A DNA stretch of 49,816 nt. It comes from Oscillospiraceae bacterium (GTDB lineage: Bacteria > Bacillota > Clostridia > Oscillospirales > UBA929). Of this stretch, positions 7,750 to 15,923 are shown in pieces (positions within the stretch are counted from its first letter, which is position 1; each line of letters starts with the position of its first letter). Where the stretch lies: NCBI GenBank assembly GCA_009782385.1, contig WRJE01000008.1, forward strand, positions 1 to 49,816, in the 5' to 3' direction. The notes beneath the pieces are model-generated. The model made no database searches and was not told where the DNA came from. It saw nothing but the letters and a program-made list of their open reading frames with translations. The position numbers and the translations under genes were made by a program.

Positions 7750-8879
7750 TTCAAGCTCTCCAAAACATATTGACAGAACTCTTCTCCGGTCGCTCCGGTG
7801 CCGCGTCCCGTTATTACAAGGCGTTTATCCTCAAACATACAGTAATCCAAGGCTTTTTCGAGAGTTTTGGCTTTATCGGCATACCCGATGTGTTCCAGAA
7901 GCATGACGGAAGCGCGGAGCATGGAGCATGGGTCGGCGTATTGGGCGCGGCCGTCCTCTACCATACGGGGTGCTGAACCGTGAATGGCCTCGAACATAGC
8001 CCAGCGGTTACCTATGTTCGCGCTGCCGGCTGTGCCGACACCGCCCTGAAGTTCCGCCGCCTCATCGGTGAGAATGTCGCCGTACAGGTTCGGAAGAACC
8101 ATAACCTGAAAATCGCGGCGGCGTTTTACATCGAGAAGTTTCGCGGTCATAATGTCAATGTACCAATCATCGAACGAGATTCCGGGATATTCGGCGGCAA
8201 TGTTCTTGCATATGTTAAGGAATTTTCCATCGGTAGTTTTGACAACATTCGCTTTTGTAACGGCGGTTACGCGCGTGCGTCCGGTCTTTTTGGCGTGTTC
8301 AAAGGCAAGGCGGGCAATACGCTCACTGCCCTGCGTTGTGGTAATCGTAAAATCGACCGCGATATCATCCGAGACATTATAGCCGCGGCTGCCAACGGCG
8401 TATGCGCCCTCGGTGTTTTCGCGGAAGAAAATCCAGTCAATGCCATCGCTCGGCACTTTTACGGGGCGGACATTGGCGTAAAGATCCAACTCTTTACGCA
8501 TTGCGACATTAGCCGACTCGATATTCGGCCAGCCATCGCCCGCGCGGGGCGTTGTTGTCGGTCCTTTTAATATGACATCACAGGTTTTCAGCTCCGCAAG
8601 CACGTCATCGGGAATCGCCTTGCCGCATTCGGCGCGGTATTCGATGGTAAGTCCGTCAATTTCCTTGAACGATACGCGGGTATCATCCTTTAATATCTGT
8701 TTAAGTACACGGGCGGCGTGTTCCGTTATCATCGGACCTATGCCGTCTCCGCCGCAGATACCGATAACGATTTTATCCAGTTTATCGTAGTTTACGGGAG
8801 GTTCTTGTCCTTTCATGTTCTCAACGCGCTGCTGCTGCTCGGTCATGAGTTTTTCGATGTGGGCAAATAGCTTGTCCAT
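7746..8879 (-). CDS. Isocitrate/isopropylmalate family dehydrogenase, probably isocitrate dehydrogenase
   Basis: 377 residues. GGDGIGPMITEHA is the N-terminal beta-strand motif. ESANVAMRKELDLYANVRPVK carries the substrate-binding Ser, Asn and Arg residues. NLYGDILTDEAAELQGGVG is the metal/cofactor signature, followed by AIHGSAPRM. The Ser-x-Asn arrangement fits isocitrate rather than 3-isopropylmalate, and no leu genes adjoin. It would oxidatively decarboxylate isocitrate to 2-oxoglutarate; NAD or NADP preference cannot be read confidently. A strong promoter and a leader hairpin that covers part of the ribosome site lie upstream. It is translationally coupled to the SLH gene. Confidence 0.87.
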   Translation of the reverse strand: MDKLFAHIEKLMTEQQQRVENMKGQEPPVNYDKLDKIVIGICGGDGIGPMITEHAARVLKQILKDDTRVSFKEIDGLTIEYRAECGKAIPDDVLAELKTCDVILKGPTTTPRAGDGWPNIESANVAMRKELDLYANVRPVKVPSDGIDWIFFRENTEGAYAVGSRGYNVSDDIAVDFTITTTQGSERIARLAFEHAKKTGRTRVTAVTKANVVKTTDGKFLNICKNIAAEYPGISFDDWYIDIMTAKLLDVKRRRDFQVMVLPNLYGDILTDEAAELQGGVGTAGSANIGNRWAMFEAIHGSAPRMVEDGRAQYADPCSMLRASVMLLEHIGYADKAKTLEKALDYCMFEDKRLVITGRGTGATGEEFCQYVLESLK

Positions 8880-8888
8880 TGTATTCCT

Positions 8889-8916
8889 CCATATTGAGAT
8901 TTTTATCTTAATATGG
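8889..8916 (-). promoter_or_regulatory. Leader hairpin overlapping the ribosome site of the dehydrogenase gene
   Basis: On the transcript CCATATT-A-AGAT-AAAA-ATCT-C-AATATGG folds into an 11-bp stem with one A/C mismatch. Its 3' arm ends in the first GG of the GGAGG ribosome site, so folding would partly hide that site. Confidence 0.5.
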
Positions 8917-8918
8917 TT

Positions 8919-8947
8919 ATTATACAGGTTCTATCGGTTTATGTCAA
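8919..8947 (-). promoter_or_regulatory. Promoter of the icd-like / SLH operon
   Basis: TTGACA, 17 bases, TATAAT on the minus strand: a consensus vegetative promoter about 40 bases before the start codon. Confidence 0.85.
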
Positions 8948-9008
8948 TAACGCCGAGGTTGTTTGCAATTCGCGGACACCATATATGCCGTCCCTACAAA
9001 TACGATAA

Positions 9009-9425
9009 TTATTCCCCGATTATTTTTACCAATACACGCTTGTCGCGCATACCGTCAAATTCGCCGTAGAAAATCTGTTCCCATGTGCCGAAATCGAGCT
9101 TGCCGCCCGTCACGGCAACAACGGTTTCACGCCCCATGACCGAACGTTTAAGGTGCGCGTCGGCGTTGTCCTCGTAGCCGTTGTGGTCGTATTGGCTGTG
9201 AGGTTTCTCAGGCGCGAGATTTTCAAGCCAACGCTCAAAGTCGCGGTGCAGTCCGCTCTCATGGTCGTTAATGAACACGCTTGCCGTTATGTTCATGGCG
9301 TTGACAAGGCACAAGCCCTCGCGTATGCCGCTCTCGGCGAGTACCGCCTCAACGCGCGGCGTGATATTGAGGAAAGCCCGGCGTGTTTGGGTGTGGAATG
9401 TCAGTTCTTTGCGGTATGATTTCAT
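9009..9425 (-). CDS. YjbQ / UPF0047 family protein
   Basis: 138 residues, the normal length. [19 protein letters not shown] and the following [13 protein letters not shown], together with [18 protein letters not shown] and [13 protein letters not shown], are the conserved blocks of the YjbQ family. Members have been linked to a weak thiamine-phosphate synthase activity; the physiological role remains uncertain. The start has AGAGG upstream. It stands alone between the dehydrogenase operon and HicAB, bordered on both sides by palindromic CCCTACA repeats. Confidence 0.9.
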   Translation of the reverse strand: MKSYRKELTFHTQTRRAFLNITPRVEAVLAESGIREGLCLVNAMNITASVFINDHESGLHRDFERWLENLAPEKPHSQYDHNGYEDNADAHLKRSVMGRETVVAVTGGKLDFGTWEQIFYGEFDGMRDKRVLVKIIGE

Positions 9426-9471
9426 GGTGGATGCCTCTCTTTCTATTTGGGTTGTTATATGTTGGTTAAAC

Positions 9472-9498
9472 GCGGGCGGACGAACGGCCGCCCCTACA
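9472..9498. repeat. TGTAGGG/CCCTACA-family palindrome, single unit
   Basis: GCGGGCGGACGAACGGCCGCCCCTACA, with GGGCGG/CCGCCC arms, lies between yjbQ and hicA. A degenerate relative ending CCGTCCCTACA lies at 8973-8998 on the other side of yjbQ. Confidence 0.75.
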
Positions 9499-9507
9499 AC
9501 AAATTAC

Positions 9508-9536
9508 TTGTCATCATAAATATTATGTGTTAAGAT
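9508..9536 (+). promoter_or_regulatory. Promoter of hicAB
   Basis: TTGTCA, 17 bases, TAAGAT, 25-35 bases before the hicA start. Confidence 0.6.
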
Positions 9537-9560
9537 AAAAATATCAAAAGACACAGGAGC

Positions 9561-9821
9561 GTGAAAGAATTGTCACAGAAGGACAAACTAATTGAGCGTC
9601 TGCTAACCCGTCCAAAGGATTTCACATATAATGAAGCAAAGACTTTACTCGGTCATTTCGGTTACAATGAAGCATTAGGCGGTAAGACGGGCGGGTCAAA
9701 AATATCGTTTACTAAAGATAAAGACTATATTAAGATGCACAAGCCGCATCCAATCAAGATACTCAAAACATATCAAGTAAACAACCTTATCAATAATCTT
9801 AGAGGAAGGGGATTGTTATAA
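9561..9821 (+). CDS. hicA: HicA-family toxin (mRNA interferase)
   Basis: 86 residues at most. LIERLLTRPKDFTYNEAKTLLGHFGY followed by GKTGGSKISFTK and HKPHPIKILKTYQVNNLINNL is the HicA dsRBD-like fold, with the catalytic His most likely in MHKPHP. It would cleave mRNA when not bound by HicB. The GTG start at 9561 is only 1 base from AGGAG; the TTG at 9570 (10 bases away) is a better-spaced start and removes three residues. The stop overlaps the hicB ATG by one base (TAATG), the usual coupled arrangement. Confidence 0.88.
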   Translation: MKELSQKDKLIERLLTRPKDFTYNEAKTLLGHFGYNEALGGKTGGSKISFTKDKDYIKMHKPHPIKILKTYQVNNLINNLRGRGLL

Positions 9822-10150
9822 TGAGCCAATTAAGCTATAAGGGTTATATCGGAAGTATTTGTTTTTCTAAACCGGACGGAGTATATTGGGGGGAAATTAT
9901 TGGTATAACTGATTCAATTTCCTATGAGGGAGAAACCGTAGAATTACTAAAAGAAGATTTCGAGTATTCTGTAGACGACTATCTGGAATTTTGCAAAGAA
10001 GTTGGCAAAGAACCCCAAAAAACTTCTTTTACGGTAAATCTGTCTCCCGAGCTGTACAATATGGCAACACTGAACGCGCATCAAAAAGGCTTACCGCTGA
10101 ATCTATTTGTTGAGAATGCCATAAGGAACAATATCGCGGCTCATCAGTAA
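9821..10150 (+). CDS. hicB: HicB-family antitoxin
   Basis: 109 residues. The N-terminal part (YKGYIGSICFSKPDGVYWGEIIGI, then EGETVELLKEDFEYSVDDYLEFC) is the HicB partial RNase-H-like fold. The C-terminal 35 residues (TSFTVNLSPELYNMATLNAHQKG) form a ribbon-helix-helix DNA-binding domain, so the protein should both neutralise HicA and autorepress the operon. It is translationally coupled to hicA. Confidence 0.9.
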   Translation: MSQLSYKGYIGSICFSKPDGVYWGEIIGITDSISYEGETVELLKEDFEYSVDDYLEFCKEVGKEPQKTSFTVNLSPELYNMATLNAHQKGLPLNLFVENAIRNNIAAHQ

Positions 10151-10199
10151 TGAGTGCCGCGCCGCGCGCTCTTCGCCTTGCTTCCACAAAGTTTAGCTA

Positions 10200-10430
10200 T
10201 CAATCGAACCACGGCTCATGACCACTAGCAGCGTACAAATAATAATCAACAGCCGACATATTATCTTTACCATGTTCAATAATCGCATTAGTTTCGTTTT
10301 CAATAACTCTCCATCTAAAATCATCGCATAAATCACAAAGTGATTTTACAATGTTGCCCAATGCGAGTGTGTACCAATTTTTAACGCCATCTTTTGTGTA
10401 CCAACCTTGAAATGAATACTTGTAAAACAT
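10200..10430 (-). CDS. Small hypothetical protein
   Basis: 76 residues, unrecognised. An excellent ribosome site (TAGGAGG, 7 bases before ATG) supports translation. It is aromatic-rich (YKYSFQGWYTK, NWYTLAL, FRWRVIENE) and ends in GHEPWFD, with no signal peptide or membrane segment. It lies 49 bases from hicB on the opposite strand and 168 bases upstream of the end of the methyltransferase gene. The gap 10431-10598 holds nothing I can name. Confidence 0.7.
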   Translation of the reverse strand: MFYKYSFQGWYTKDGVKNWYTLALGNIVKSLCDLCDDFRWRVIENETNAIIEHGKDNMSAVDYYLYAASGHEPWFD

Positions 10431-10598
10431 TATAATTCCTCCTACAATATGAAATAGTATAGTGTTACTTTAACATTTTTCATAAAGAAGGTCAATCCGT
10501 GGATTGAGTAGGCAACAATAGGCGTAAACCTCCGTAAATAGGATTGTGTCATCATTTTTGGCATTAGCGAAACACACAAACTTTCGCCGCTATCTCAG

Positions 10599-12935
10599 TC
10601 ATTTATTGTGAGATTCCACCAATTCTCTATACCTCTCCATCAACCTCGCCACACATTCCGCCTCGCTCGTGTCCTTAACACTGAATCCGTACAGCTTCAT
10701 CACCGCCCTGTCAAGCTCCTGATGAGCTTTCTTTAGAATGGGATAATAATCCAAACCCATAAGAATGCCATTATGTACCTTGCCATACATATCTGCAAGA
10801 GATTCTCCCGCATAACTATCCCGCGCGTCAAGAACAGCTTGCGCCAACTTTTCTATTTCTGATTTCTGTTCGTCTGTGACATCAGACCACGGAAAATTGT
10901 TATATACAAGTGTGTTAGAGTAGCTATAACGCATTTCTAACCTACCGGCAACAGCTCTCATCCAAGCGTTATGGACATTTGAAGTCAAAATACCAAAATG
11001 ATATAGTGTGGCGTTTGGTATGGTGAAAAGTTTATCACCAGCAATAATATTATTGCTCAAATACCCAATAGGAATGTAACGCCTTTGTTCGGAAGATACT
11101 TTTGGTATGGCTATATAATCTGTGTCGGGTTGCCGATTACTTTCAAACAACATTGGAGTTTCTGCGGCTCTCAAAGTATTGCTACGGGAACTTTTAATTC
11201 GCATTTGGCGGCATTTTTCTATTCGCTCCATAGTCAGGGGCATTTTCCGAAACTCTGAGGGTGGTACACCTTCAAGCCAGAGACAATAACGCTTCTTGTT
11301 GTTCAAAAACTCATTACCCATCATAAATTGTCTGATATATTTGGTAACTACAGGTTCTTTATTTACATATTTTTCGTATTCATCGGATTCAATAATCAAA
11401 TTCCCGCCGTCAACAGGGTCACTGCCACGAAACATTTCGGGTACATTACATAATGGTTTTGCCCTTTTCTCAATAAATACCGTTGGGGCTTCCAGTAAAT
11501 ATTGATTTATATTTGGTTCGGTTTTATTGCAGCTAAAGCCGATTATCACGCAATGAACTGCCGCTTTGCCTTTCGCTTCGTTACTCCATTTGAATGTTGG
11601 AACACCAAAATTGATAAAAACACCTTGTTCAAATAATGGTTTCCATAAAATTGTGGGTTGCTCACCTTGTGCCACGGAATTGGTAGAAACAAACGCCGTT
11701 TTTATTTGTGTTTGCTTCATCATATCTGTAGCTTTTTTGTACCACGCACAAACATAATCAAGCGTTTTGCTTTTCGGAAATATCTGCGCCATGTCTGCTT
11801 TTTGCTCTGCATTGGCATAAGCATACCCCACAAACGGCGGATTCCCCAAAATAAAACTCAGCTCCCGCTTCGGCACAATGTTCTCCCAGTCAATCCTCAG
11901 CGCGTTTCCGTGTACGATTGTCGCGCTCTGTGTCAGCGGCAGGCGGGCGTAATACTGCCCGAACTGCTCCGACACGCGCAGATTCATCTGGTGGTCTATC
12001 AGCCACATTCCCACTTGCGCGATTTGACAGGGGAAGTCCTCGACCTCAATGCCGTAAAACTGCTCAACACCCACTTTAAGCATCGGCGTGATGTCGAGAG
12101 TCATTTGGTCTGTGCCGCTTTTCATAATCAGAACTTCCAGTTCAAGCTCCCTCAGCTCCCGATAGGTGACTATGAGAAAGTTACCGCAGCCGCAGGCGGG
12201 GTCAAGGAATTTCAGTCTCGCGATTTTGTCGTGGAAGCGGTCAAGCGCGGTCGGGTCGGTCTTTACGCGGTCAAACTCCCGCCACAGCTCGTCCATGAAC
12301 AGCGGGTTAATCAGCTTTAATATGTTCTCCTCACTGGTGTAATGCGCCCCCAGTTCCCGCCGTTGATTTTTGTCCATAACGCCTTGGAACATCGCGCCGA
12401 ATATGGCGGGGGAGATTGTATTCCAGTCAAAATTCACGCAGTCAATCAAAGTCTGCCGCATTTTCGCGTCAAAATCCGCCATTGGCAGTATGTCCTTGAA
12501 CAGCCCTCCGTTGATATAGTGGAACTTTTTCAGTTCATCGGATAACAGGGTGCGCTTTGCGCGGACATCATCCGGCATATTCAGAGCTTCAAACAGCTTT
12601 CCGATGCGTTCCGATAAATCCGAGCCATCGGGTTTTGACTTCTCTATGTAGCGGAAAAAGCTGTCCTGCGGGAATATGCCCGTATCATCGGCGAACATAC
12701 AGAAAAGCAAACGCACGAGGTAAACCTCAAGGTCATGCCCATCGTAGCCGTGTTTACTCAATGCGTCGTGGAGCTTCGCCATCTTTTCGGCGGCTTTGAC
12801 GTTCAGCTCAAACTGGTCGGCGCGGACGCGCTCGGCGGTATACCCGGCGATGTTGGCAAAGCGGCGTATGTGCTTGCGGAAAACGCCACGGCGTTGGCTT
12901 GTATTGTGTCCCATGATAGCGGCATAAATTATCAC
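10599..12935 (-). CDS. MmeI-type (type IIL) DNA methyltransferase lacking the N-terminal nuclease domain
   Basis: 778 residues from GTG, or 771 from the ATG at 12914. The order of blocks matches the MmeI-like fused restriction-modification family: the helical connector (LHDALSKHGYDGHDLEVYLVRLLFCMFADDTG), GAHYTSEENILK, SAM-binding motif I DPACGCGNF near residue 243, catalytic NPPF near 362, and then a target-recognition and C-terminal region with more A+T. The protein begins exactly at the connector (HIRRFANIAGY); the ~160-residue PD-(D/E)XK nuclease that normally precedes it is absent. Directly upstream is the end of the HPP gene, leaving no room for it. It is therefore an orphan adenine methyltransferase or the remains of an R-M enzyme. 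Confidence 0.9.
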   Translation of the reverse strand: MIIYAAIMGHNTSQRRGVFRKHIRRFANIAGYTAERVRADQFELNVKAAEKMAKLHDALSKHGYDGHDLEVYLVRLLFCMFADDTGIFPQDSFFRYIEKSKPDGSDLSERIGKLFEALNMPDDVRAKRTLLSDELKKFHYINGGLFKDILPMADFDAKMRQTLIDCVNFDWNTISPAIFGAMFQGVMDKNQRRELGAHYTSEENILKLINPLFMDELWREFDRVKTDPTALDRFHDKIARLKFLDPACGCGNFLIVTYRELRELELEVLIMKSGTDQMTLDITPMLKVGVEQFYGIEVEDFPCQIAQVGMWLIDHQMNLRVSEQFGQYYARLPLTQSATIVHGNALRIDWENIVPKRELSFILGNPPFVGYAYANAEQKADMAQIFPKSKTLDYVCAWYKKATDMMKQTQIKTAFVSTNSVAQGEQPTILWKPLFEQGVFINFGVPTFKWSNEAKGKAAVHCVIIGFSCNKTEPNINQYLLEAPTVFIEKRAKPLCNVPEMFRGSDPVDGGNLIIESDEYEKYVNKEPVVTKYIRQFMMGNEFLNNKKRYCLWLEGVPPSEFRKMPLTMERIEKCRQMRIKSSRSNTLRAAETPMLFESNRQPDTDYIAIPKVSSEQRRYIPIGYLSNNIIAGDKLFTIPNATLYHFGILTSNVHNAWMRAVAGRLEMRYSYSNTLVYNNFPWSDVTDEQKSEIEKLAQAVLDARDSYAGESLADMYGKVHNGILMGLDYYPILKKAHQELDRAVMKLYGFSVKDTSEAECVARLMERYRELVESHNK

Positions 12936-12945
12936 CCAATAACTT

Positions 12946-13470
12946 CTAAATCAGATTTTTCAAATGTTTTCGCAGCAAATGCCTTACAAGGCATAAAATT
13001 ATAATGCCGGCTATAGCCGCCGCAGCGGTTCGCACGCAGTTTGAATCCGCCGCCAAACCAAGGGCGAGAGCCGCCGAGGGCGGATGTATAAAGCGCGTCC
13101 AAGCCATCAGGAATGTTGTTAGCGTCGCGGCGGAAGCGCATACAATAATCAACACAATATCCAGTTCCGTAAACTCAAAAACATAGGATACCGCAACACG
13201 CAGATAATAAAACGAAACCCCTGATACAGCGGCAAACAAATAACCGCCGAGCAGGTTAGGGGTTCGCGATGCCTTTGTGTGCGGGGTAAGAAACAAAATG
13301 CAGCTGCTGGCCCCGAATGACGCAACAATAATGCCGCCAAGAAACTCATAAAGCATAAGAATTATACTCAAAGCGACAAAAATCACCGCGCATTGCCTGA
13401 TAGTCTGCCTGAGATTTCTGTTGGGTTTTTCAACGGATCTTGCAAATATTTCTCTCAAACGTGAAAACAT
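12946..13470 (-). CDS. HPP family integral membrane protein
   Basis: 174 residues with about four hydrophobic segments. The HPP motif is present (RFIHPPSAALALGL), as is the conserved ASFGASSCILFLTPHTKASRTPNLLGGY block. HPP proteins are small membrane proteins; some are reported to take part in nitrite transport in plastids and cyanobacteria, but the bacterial role is mostly open. The ATG is one base after the gatB stop (TAG-T-ATG), so it is coupled to gatB. The methyltransferase gene follows after 10 bases. Confidence 0.9.
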   Translation of the reverse strand: MFSRLREIFARSVEKPNRNLRQTIRQCAVIFVALSIILMLYEFLGGIIVASFGASSCILFLTPHTKASRTPNLLGGYLFAAVSGVSFYYLRVAVSYVFEFTELDIVLIIVCASAATLTTFLMAWTRFIHPPSAALALGLAADSNCVRTAAAAIAGIIILCLVRHLLRKHLKNLI

Positions 13471-13471
13471 A

Positions 13472-14902
13472 CTACCTATCCAACAGCCCTTTCAATATCT
13501 CCCTGACGGCGGCGGTGTCGGCCTTTCCGCGCGTTTTACCCATAACGCTGCCGAAGAACGAATCGAACACCTGCACCTTGCCGCCTTTGTATTTCTCAAC
13601 GCCCTTGGGGTTGCCCTCCACGGCCTCCTCGCACAGGCGCGTCAGCAAATCGCGGTCGGTAATCATGCCGCTGCTCTTTATATACTCGTCAAGGTCGATG
13701 TCTTTGCCGTCATATAATTCATAAAAAATCTTTTTTGCCGTGTTGCGGTTTACCGTGTTGTCAAGCACGGCTTTTATTATTTTCGAGAATTTTTCCCAGT
13801 CAAAGGTTATGTCCTCTATTTCCTTTTCCTCGCGTTTAAGGCGGCTCAGAAGCTCCACAATCAGCCAGTTGGCAACCTCTTTCGGGTTGCCGCAGTATGA
13901 CACTGTCTCCTCGAAAATCTCGGAGAGACGCTTGCTCTCCGTAAGCAGATTTGTGTCATAGTCGCCCAATCCGTATTGCGTGATGAAACGGTTATACTTT
14001 TCTCCGGGCATTTCCGGCAGTGAGGATTTGACGTTTTTGACCCACTCGTCACTGATGACTATCGGGGCAACATCGGGATTGGGGAAGTATCTGTAATCGG
14101 TAGCGTCTTCCTTGGTTCTCATGGAATAGCTCCTGTTTTTCTCATCGTCCCAGCGGCGCGTCTCCTGCACGATTTCCTCAAAGCCTGTCTCCAACGCGTC
14201 TATCTGGCGGTTCTTCTCGTACTCAATGGCGTTTTTAATGGATCTGAAAGAGTTGAGATTTTTCACCTCCACCCTTGTCCCATATTTTTCATCGCCGACC
14301 TCGCGCACGGAAATATTGATGTCTACACGCATTGAACCCTCGTGCATTTTGCAGTCCGAAACCTCGGCGTATATGAGCAGTGCGCGAAGCCGCCGAAGAT
14401 AGGCGGCGACTTCCTCCGCGCTGCGAAAATCAGGCTCGCTGACAATCTCAATCAGCGGAACGCTCGCGCGGTTAAAGTCCACCATAGAGGAACTCGAACC
14501 GGGCATATGCACCAGTTTACCCGCGTCCTCCTCTATGTGAATCTGCTTTAGGCGGATTTTTTTCGTGCCGTCTTTCGTCTCAATGCCGACCCAGCCGTTT
14601 CTGCATATTGGAGCGTATAACTGCGTAATCTGATGACCCGTGGGCAAATCCGGATAGAAATAATTCTTCTTATCAAAAGTGATTGTCTCCGTAATCTCGC
14701 TGTTGGTGGCAAGCGCGGCCTTTATGCCGAACTCGACCGCCCTTTTATTGACAACAGGGAGCAGACCCGGCATCCCGGCGCAGGCGGGGCATACGTTTTC
14801 GTTGGCTTCCGCGCCGAACTTCGCGGAACATCCGCAAAACAGCTTTGAATCTGTCGCCAGCTCCACATGAACTTCCAATCCCATAACAACTTCATATTGC
14901 AT
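13472..14902 (-). CDS. gatB: Asp-tRNA(Asn)/Glu-tRNA(Gln) amidotransferase subunit B
   Basis: 476 residues, the normal length. The N-terminal VMGLEVHVELAT, the zinc-site cysteines (FCGCSAKFG and CPACAGMPG), the kinase-like core (RASVPLIEIVSEPD) and the C-terminal YqeY-like tRNA-binding tail (GNPKGVEKYKGGK, GSVMGKTRGKAD) are all intact. GatB phosphorylates and then amidates misacylated tRNA using ammonia normally delivered by GatA. It follows the GatA-like gene by 45 bases, a spacer containing part of a palindromic repeat. Only this subunit and GatC look standard here. Confidence 0.97.
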   Translation of the reverse strand: MQYEVVMGLEVHVELATDSKLFCGCSAKFGAEANENVCPACAGMPGLLPVVNKRAVEFGIKAALATNSEITETITFDKKNYFYPDLPTGHQITQLYAPICRNGWVGIETKDGTKKIRLKQIHIEEDAGKLVHMPGSSSSMVDFNRASVPLIEIVSEPDFRSAEEVAAYLRRLRALLIYAEVSDCKMHEGSMRVDINISVREVGDEKYGTRVEVKNLNSFRSIKNAIEYEKNRQIDALETGFEEIVQETRRWDDEKNRSYSMRTKEDATDYRYFPNPDVAPIVISDEWVKNVKSSLPEMPGEKYNRFITQYGLGDYDTNLLTESKRLSEIFEETVSYCGNPKEVANWLIVELLSRLKREEKEIEDITFDWEKFSKIIKAVLDNTVNRNTAKKIFYELYDGKDIDLDEYIKSSGMITDRDLLTRLCEEAVEGNPKGVEKYKGGKVQVFDSFFGSVMGKTRGKADTAAVREILKGLLDR

Positions 14903-14933
14903 ATTGTTCCTCCACCGATTAAATGTTGCGGTT

Positions 14934-14983
14934 TGTAGGGGCGGCTATTAGCCGCCCGCGGACGACCAAAGGTCGTCCCTACA
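14934..14983. repeat. Composite TGTAGGG...CCCTACA palindromic repeat overlapping the end of the gatA-like gene
   Basis: Two palindromes side by side, GGGGCGGCTATTAGCCGCCC and GGACGACCAAAGGTCGTCC, bounded by the outer inverted ends TGTAGGG and CCCTACA. It encodes the last 11 residues and the stop codon of the GatA-like protein. Confidence 0.8.
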
Positions 14984-15904
14984 CAGATAAAAATTTTCAT
15001 CGAAATTTTTAACAAGTATCTGACGGTTATTTACGGTGAGTGACGGACACCCCACCAAGTCGGACAACGCCGATGTCACGGGCAGAACGATATAGTCGAG
15101 ATTTTCCATATGCCTGTCAAATTCATCTTTTATCAAACGCCTGAGCCTCAACGCTTTCAGGTAATACCGCTCAAATTGTCCTTCCATAAGCACATACGCG
15201 CCCATGAGGGCTTTCTGTTTCGTCTCGACCGTGAAGCACTCGCTCCGCGTATTTGTAATGACATCATTTACATTCTTAAAATTTTCGGTTCTGTATCCGT
15301 ATTTCAAGCCGTCAAATCTCGATATATTATGGCAGAACTCCGCCGCCGATATAATCGTGTGTACTTGGTCAAAATAATCGGCGTACTTTGTGACATAGTC
15401 TGCTGTTTTGTAGGGGACGCTGTCCTCAGCGTCCCGTTTATTCGGTATACCCTGATATGACATACCGTCTTTTTCGTCATGCCCCGCAATCGCTGACAGC
15501 ACCGCTAAAGCGTCTTCGGCGGTTTTCGCGTAAACGCCAACACAATCCATCGAGGATACATTAGCCGCGATACCGTAGCGCGAAACAGTTCCGTATGTCG
15601 GCTTGAGATAGACAATATTATGTTCGGCGGCGGATTTCCGCGCCGCGCCGTCCGTGTCCAATCCCAACGCGGCATCGACCGCGCCGCTGCTCACCAAAGA
15701 GGCGGCACAGTTTTGCGGAGACGCGCCGTTGCCGAACTCACCTATTCCGGAACGGCACGCAACCGTCATGCCCGCCGCTGTCAGCTTGTCTACTACTGTC
15801 GCGGTATATGGTGGTCTGAAATTATACAGCATTTTTGACCCGGCGGTACATATTTCGTCTTTGACAAATATGTTTTCATCTATGGCTATTTTATATGGCT
15901 TCAT
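14948..15904 (-). CDS. GatA-like amidase homologue with catalytic residues replaced (probable pseudoenzyme)
   Basis: 318 residues against ~485 for GatA. Homology is clear (SKMLYNFRPPYTATVVDKL, KPTYGTVSRYGIAANVSSMD, ISRFDGLKYGYR, GAYVLMEGQFERYYLKA). The catalytic AIKDN lysine is Asp9 (IAIDEN). The glycine-rich GGSSGGS loop reads GASPQNCAA. The nucleophile motif DTGGS reads DTDGA (Ala87). The N-terminal ~70 residues are missing, yet the start has a good AGAGGAG site. One palindromic repeat lies in frame inside the gene (encoding RDAEDSVPYK) and another supplies the C-terminal CRDDLWSSAGG and stop. The open frame and position before gatB argue for retention; hydrolysis of glutamine looks impossible. 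Confidence 0.9.
   Translation of the reverse strand: MKPYKIAIDENIFVKDEICTAGSKMLYNFRPPYTATVVDKLTAAGMTVACRSGIGEFGNGASPQNCAASLVSSGAVDAALGLDTDGAARKSAAEHNIVYLKPTYGTVSRYGIAANVSSMDCVGVYAKTAEDALAVLSAIAGHDEKDGMSYQGIPNKRDAEDSVPYKTADYVTKYADYFDQVHTIISAAEFCHNISRFDGLKYGYRTENFKNVNDVITNTRSECFTVETKQKALMGAYVLMEGQFERYYLKALRLRRLIKDEFDRHMENLDYIVLPVTSALSDLVGCPSLTVNNRQILVKNFDENFYLCRDDLWSSAGG
15409..15435. repeat. TGTAGGG-family palindrome inside the gatA-like coding region
   Basis: TGTAGGGGACGCTGTCCTCAGCGTCCC contains a perfect 9-bp stem (GGGACGCTG / CAGCGTCCC) with a 4-base loop. It lies in frame within the gatA-like CDS. Confidence 0.8.
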
Positions 15905-15923
15905 TTACTTGCTCCTCTTGTCC

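Noticed and set aside
9009-13470. Integrated phage or plasmid island around HicAB and the MmeI-like gene
   Set aside because: No integrase, transposase, replication or structural phage genes and no attachment repeats are visible; neighbours are ordinary chromosomal genes.
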